Assembly: GCA_023245435.1 (NCBI GenBank)
Contig: JAHFKH010000035.1
Location: forward strand, 1 to 8,009
Length of the DNA stretch: 8,009 nucleotides
DNA from: Candidatus Shapirobacteria bacterium
GTDB lineage: Bacteria > Patescibacteriota > Microgenomatia > UBA12405
Direction of reading: 5' to 3'
Below are positions 6,249-8,009 of the stretch, piece by piece. The notes below the pieces were generated by a model that saw nothing but the letters and a program-made list of their open reading frames with translations, was not told the origin of the DNA and did not search any database. How positions within the stretch are numbered: position 1 is the stretch's first letter; each line of letters opens with the position of its first letter. The translations under genes and the position numbers were made by a program.

Positions 6249-6877
6249 GCTTGATTATAACGCGAATAGAGGATATATGAGTAAATAAATACAAATATGA
6301 CGGTAAATACAATAGGAATAAATAATAAATAAAAAGCTAACTCTGGGAAAATAACTCCGAATAAAGAAATTAAACCCACTAATTTAAATAATTTACCGCC
6401 AATAGCGTGGGTTTTTTGCCAAACAATTGGACTACTCATGGTCCAGGGAGTACGAATGCCAACAAACCAATTCATTTTGGCGTGAGAGGTTAGGTCTCCC
6501 GTAAAATAAAAAAGAAGAGAAAAGGCAGGAGATAAAAATTGGATTAAATTAAATTGATAGTTTAAATTCCAAAAAATTGTTAGCAAATAAATATAAAAAA
6601 GGAAACCAAAAATGGCAATCATAAAATTGTCATAATGATTTTGAAACTCGGAAAAATTTTTTTTATATGGATCTAATTTTGGTAAAAATAAAAATAAAAT
6701 ATACATAACAACCGATAAAATAGGCATAAAAAATAGTCCCCAAAATTTTGTCATATAGCCATTGACCTCATTATTAATCCCCCAGTGTGAGGCTAATAAA
6801 TTTGGCATATTGGGCCAGACAAAAAATGCAGTTAAAAAAGATAAAATAACAAATAATAGAGAAATTAATTTTTTCAT
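6245..6877 (-). CDS. SdpI/DUF1648 family integral membrane protein
   Basis: The B. subtilis member SdpI is the immunity protein against the SdpC toxin and also binds the repressor SdpR, but most family members have no known role. This 210-residue protein has about six hydrophobic segments (roughly 4-21, 46-65, 86-105, 111-125, 164-180, 184-204). The DUF1648-like motif M-P-x-x-x-x-x-H at 24-31 is followed by G33, GY at 40-41 and K44. The SdpI signature follows at 136-161: NWFVGIRTPWT, a Trp-x-x-x-His pair (153/157) and GG. I chose the ATG at 6877; a TTG seven codons upstream is also in frame but is a weaker start that lies in the promoter. It is the first gene of the unit with map, folD and the MazG-like gene. 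No SdpC-like toxin or SdpR-like regulator is in the window, so immunity is not supported. Confidence 0.85.
   Translation of the reverse strand: MKKLISLLFVILSFLTAFFVWPNMPNLLASHWGINNEVNGYMTKFWGLFFMPILSVVMYILFLFLPKLDPYKKNFSEFQNHYDNFMIAIFGFLFYIYLLTIFWNLNYQFNLIQFLSPAFSLLFYFTGDLTSHAKMNWFVGIRTPWTMSSPIVWQKTHAIGGKLFKLVGLISLFGVIFPELAFYLLFIPIVFTVIFVFIYSYILYSRYNQA
6254..6259 (-). promoter_or_regulatory. -10-like TATAAT just upstream of map
   Basis: A perfect TATAAT on the minus strand lies five bases before the map GTG. It is also the Tyr-Asn codons at the end of the sdpI-like gene, so coding constraint explains its existence. It could act as an internal promoter for a leaderless map-folD transcript, but there is no clear -35. 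Confidence 0.22.
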
Positions 6878-6882
6878 AATTA

Positions 6883-6888
6883 ATTTTA
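6883..6888 (-). promoter_or_regulatory. -10-like box for the sdpI-map-folD-mazG unit
   Basis: TAAAAT on the minus strand lies five bases before the ATG at 6877, again predicting a start of transcription at or near the start codon. An AAGGTG stretch (6894-6889), eleven bases before the ATG, could instead serve as a Shine-Dalgarno at long spacing if transcription begins further upstream. The two readings exclude each other. Confidence 0.33.
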
Positions 6889-6892
6889 CACC

Positions 6893-6921
6893 TTGCAAAA
6901 AAGTTTAACTAATACTAGAAT
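6893..6921 (+). promoter_or_regulatory. Promoter of the superoxide dismutase gene
   Basis: TTGCAA (6893-6898) and TAGAAT (6916-6921) are separated by 17 bases, the optimal spacing for a sigma-70-type promoter. The boxes match the consensus at four and five of six positions. Transcription would begin near 6928, about three bases before the ATG at 6931. No operator such as a Fur or SoxR site is recognisable in the 53-bp gap. Confidence 0.5.
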
Positions 6922-6930
6922 GATAGTAAT

Positions 6931-7443
6931 ATGAATAAACTAACAATCAAACCACTTCCCTATGCTTATGATGCTTTGGAACCAGTAATTTCTAAAAAAA
7001 TAATGGAACTTCATCATGACAAACATTATGCAGGATATGTAAATAATTTTAATAATTTATTGGATACTGGGAAAATTAGTAGTTTTAATTATAATGGCGC
7101 GATAATGCATGAAATTTTTTGGGAAAATATGAGGGCACCGCAAGAAAATAATTTACCACCTGAAGGAATGTTTCCTGATTTTGCAAAATTTAGAGAAGAA
7201 TTTAGTATGGTGGCGGCCACAGTTGAAGGATCGGGTTGGGCAGTGTTATGGAAAACTGAGTCGGGATTAGCCATTGGGCAACTGGAAAAACATAATTTAT
7301 TGGGCTTAAATGGGGCCAAACCAGTTTTGGTCTTAGATGTGTGGGAACACGCCTATTATTTGGATTATTTAAATGACCGCAAGGCTTACATTGAGAAATG
7401 GTGGAGTGTGGTTAATTGGGACGACGTTTCCAAAAGATTATAA
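6931..7443 (+). CDS. Fe/Mn superoxide dismutase, short form
   Basis: This enzyme dismutates superoxide to hydrogen peroxide and oxygen. The N-terminus LPYAYDALEP and the DVWEHAYYLDY signature are unmistakable. The metal ligands are His28 (LHHDKHYAGYV), His60 (MHEIFW), Asp136 and His140. Tyr36, GSGW (100-103), Glu139 and Tyr143 complete the active site. At 170 residues it is shorter than the usual 190-205: the helical hairpin between the first two ligands is about 16 residues shorter than in human MnSOD (32 versus 48). The outer-sphere residue that is Gln in most bacterial enzymes is His121 (EKHN), as in archaeal and mycobacterial enzymes. The motif before the second His is NGAIMH, not GGHxNH. 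There is no signal peptide, so it is cytoplasmic. Metal preference cannot be fixed from sequence. The gene is monocistronic and ends 6 bp inside the convergent gene. Confidence 0.93.
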   Translation: MNKLTIKPLPYAYDALEPVISKKIMELHHDKHYAGYVNNFNNLLDTGKISSFNYNGAIMHEIFWENMRAPQENNLPPEGMFPDFAKFREEFSMVAATVEGSGWAVLWKTESGLAIGQLEKHNLLGLNGAKPVLVLDVWEHAYYLDYLNDRKAYIEKWWSVVNWDDVSKRL

Positions 7444-7956
7444 AATTTTATCTTTGGCAATGTTGTTGAGTATGGTGTTTATCTCTTGAGTTAAATCACC
7501 AATAAAGGTTGCAGTAATAACATAAACTGTATTATTTTTTATATACACTTGTTGAATAATATTTAGCTTTTCGTTACGATTGATATAAGTACCAGTAAGA
7601 ACAGCAGAATAATATTTTTCTTGGGATTCACGTTTATCGCTTGAAATTTTTAAAGAGGGAATGGCTGATTTGGCGCCGGCAATAAGCTTGTCGACATACT
7701 TGGCTGGCACGACTACTTCTTCCAACTGAGTTTCAATTAATACTATTTGAGGCCTCGTCCCTTTATTAACATTTTTTTCAAGTTTAAATTTTACTCCAGA
7801 ATCAACTATTTCGTTCCAACCTATGGCAAATTCTTTGACAATTTCTTGGGTTGGAGTCGGATTTAAATTAAAATTAAACTTTGAAGTGGGACGAGTTAAT
7901 AAAAAATAAATTATAACTAAAATTATAATTAAAGCTGGAATTAAATATTTTTTCAT
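7438..7956 (-). CDS. Small membrane-anchored protein of unknown function
   Basis: I do not recognise this family. The 172 residues start with MKK and a hydrophobic helix (about 4-21) that probably anchors the protein with its bulk outside the cell. A low-complexity linker rich in Asn, Pro and Thr follows (about 25-36), then a mixed alpha/beta domain of roughly 135 residues. Its C-terminal half alternates strands (AVLTGTYI, IIQQVYIKNNTVYVITATF) and ends in a helix (INTILNNIAKDKIL). That strand-strand-helix ending is reminiscent of PsbP/DUF1795-type extracytoplasmic domains, but this is only a resemblance. No cysteine or lipobox is present. The ATG at 7956 follows the stop of an upstream gene by two bases, so the two are probably co-translated. 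The 3' end overlaps the superoxide dismutase gene by 6 bp. Confidence 0.8.
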   Translation of the reverse strand: MKKYLIPALIIILVIIYFLLTRPTSKFNFNLNPTPTQEIVKEFAIGWNEIVDSGVKFKLEKNVNKGTRPQIVLIETQLEEVVVPAKYVDKLIAGAKSAIPSLKISSDKRESQEKYYSAVLTGTYINRNEKLNIIQQVYIKNNTVYVITATFIGDLTQEINTILNNIAKDKIL

Positions 7957-7958
7957 AA

Positions 7959-8009
7959 TTATTTTTGAATTGAAGCTTTAACGATAATACGATAATCGGG
8001 CTGAGTGAA
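7959..8009 (-). CDS. C-terminal fragment of an unidentified protein (enters from right edge)
   Basis: From the right edge one minus-strand frame reads F-T-Q-P-D-Y-R-I-I-V-K-A-S-I-Q-K and stops at TAA (7961-7959), two bases before the ATG of the next gene. The alternating hydrophobic pattern suggests a final beta strand, possibly of an extracytoplasmic domain. Tight spacing and shared strand argue for a real gene end. Only 16 codons are visible, so the call rests mainly on context. Confidence 0.45.
   Translation of the reverse strand, partial: FTQPDYRIIVKASIQK

Noticed and set aside
6245..6877. Toxin-immunity system centred on the SdpI-like protein
   Set aside because: No SdpC-like toxin, SdpR-like repressor or processing gene lies nearby; the neighbours are housekeeping genes.
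6878..6898. Extended sdpI start at a TTG (6898) adding seven residues
   Set aside because: The ATG at 6877 begins directly with a typical Met-Lys-Lys-hydrophobic segment, and the extension overlaps the likely promoter.
1..8009. Recoding of TGA as glycine (Gracilibacteria/SR1 code)
   Set aside because: TGA ends the solute-binding, RNase HI, map and sdpI-like genes, each exactly at a start-codon overlap with the next gene.

Overview
The window is AT-rich, gene-dense bacterial DNA with almost no intergenic space. It carries ten complete protein genes and probably two more cut by the window edges. The gene set suggests a Candidate Phyla Radiation (Patescibacteria) genome, perhaps of the Microgenomates or a related group. 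That set includes a membrane-anchored solute-binding protein with a Pro-Ser tail, a VanW/G5-type surface protein, an archaeal-type triosephosphate isomerase, shortened versions of several core enzymes, and chains of genes overlapping by 4 bp. The taxonomic reading is inference. TGA serves as the stop codon of four genes, so the code that reads TGA as glycine (Gracilibacteria/SR1) does not apply.

Layout. Positions 1-2162 (minus) form a chain: a family 1 solute-binding protein, triosephosphate isomerase (TGA/ATG overlap), and the first codons of an unidentified gene running off the left edge. A 26-bp divergent promoter region (2163-2188) separates this chain from a plus-strand pair, RNase HI and a VanW-family surface protein (ATGA overlap), at 2189-4359. 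From 6877 down to 4354 on the minus strand runs a four-gene unit: sdpI-like membrane protein, map, folD and a MazG-like protein. The first two junctions overlap by 4 bp and the third has a 24-bp gap. A 53-bp divergent region then precedes a plus-strand Fe/Mn superoxide dismutase (6931-7443). This converges on a minus-strand unit of a small anchored hypothetical protein (7438-7956) preceded by the tail of another gene at the right edge. No gap exceeds 300 bp and I see no tRNA, rRNA, CRISPR array or insertion sequence.

How the genes fit together. map and folD both serve N-terminal methionine handling in a broad sense: FolD supplies one-carbon folates, including the formyl donor for initiator tRNA, and MAP removes the methionine. 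The VanW protein, solute-binding protein, SdpI-like protein and 172-residue protein are envelope proteins. I found no clear new multi-gene system. The most interesting signals lie inside ordinary genes: FolD has acidic residues at both NADP 2'-phosphate contacts, triosephosphate isomerase lacks about 12 residues before its catalytic His and has E97 changed to D, the MazG-like protein has a degraded first metal motif, and the superoxide dismutase is short with His as outer-sphere residue. A palindromic repeat is also translated inside the VanW N-terminus, both convergent gene pairs end in the same TTATAA, and -10-like boxes sit 5-6 bases from several start codons.
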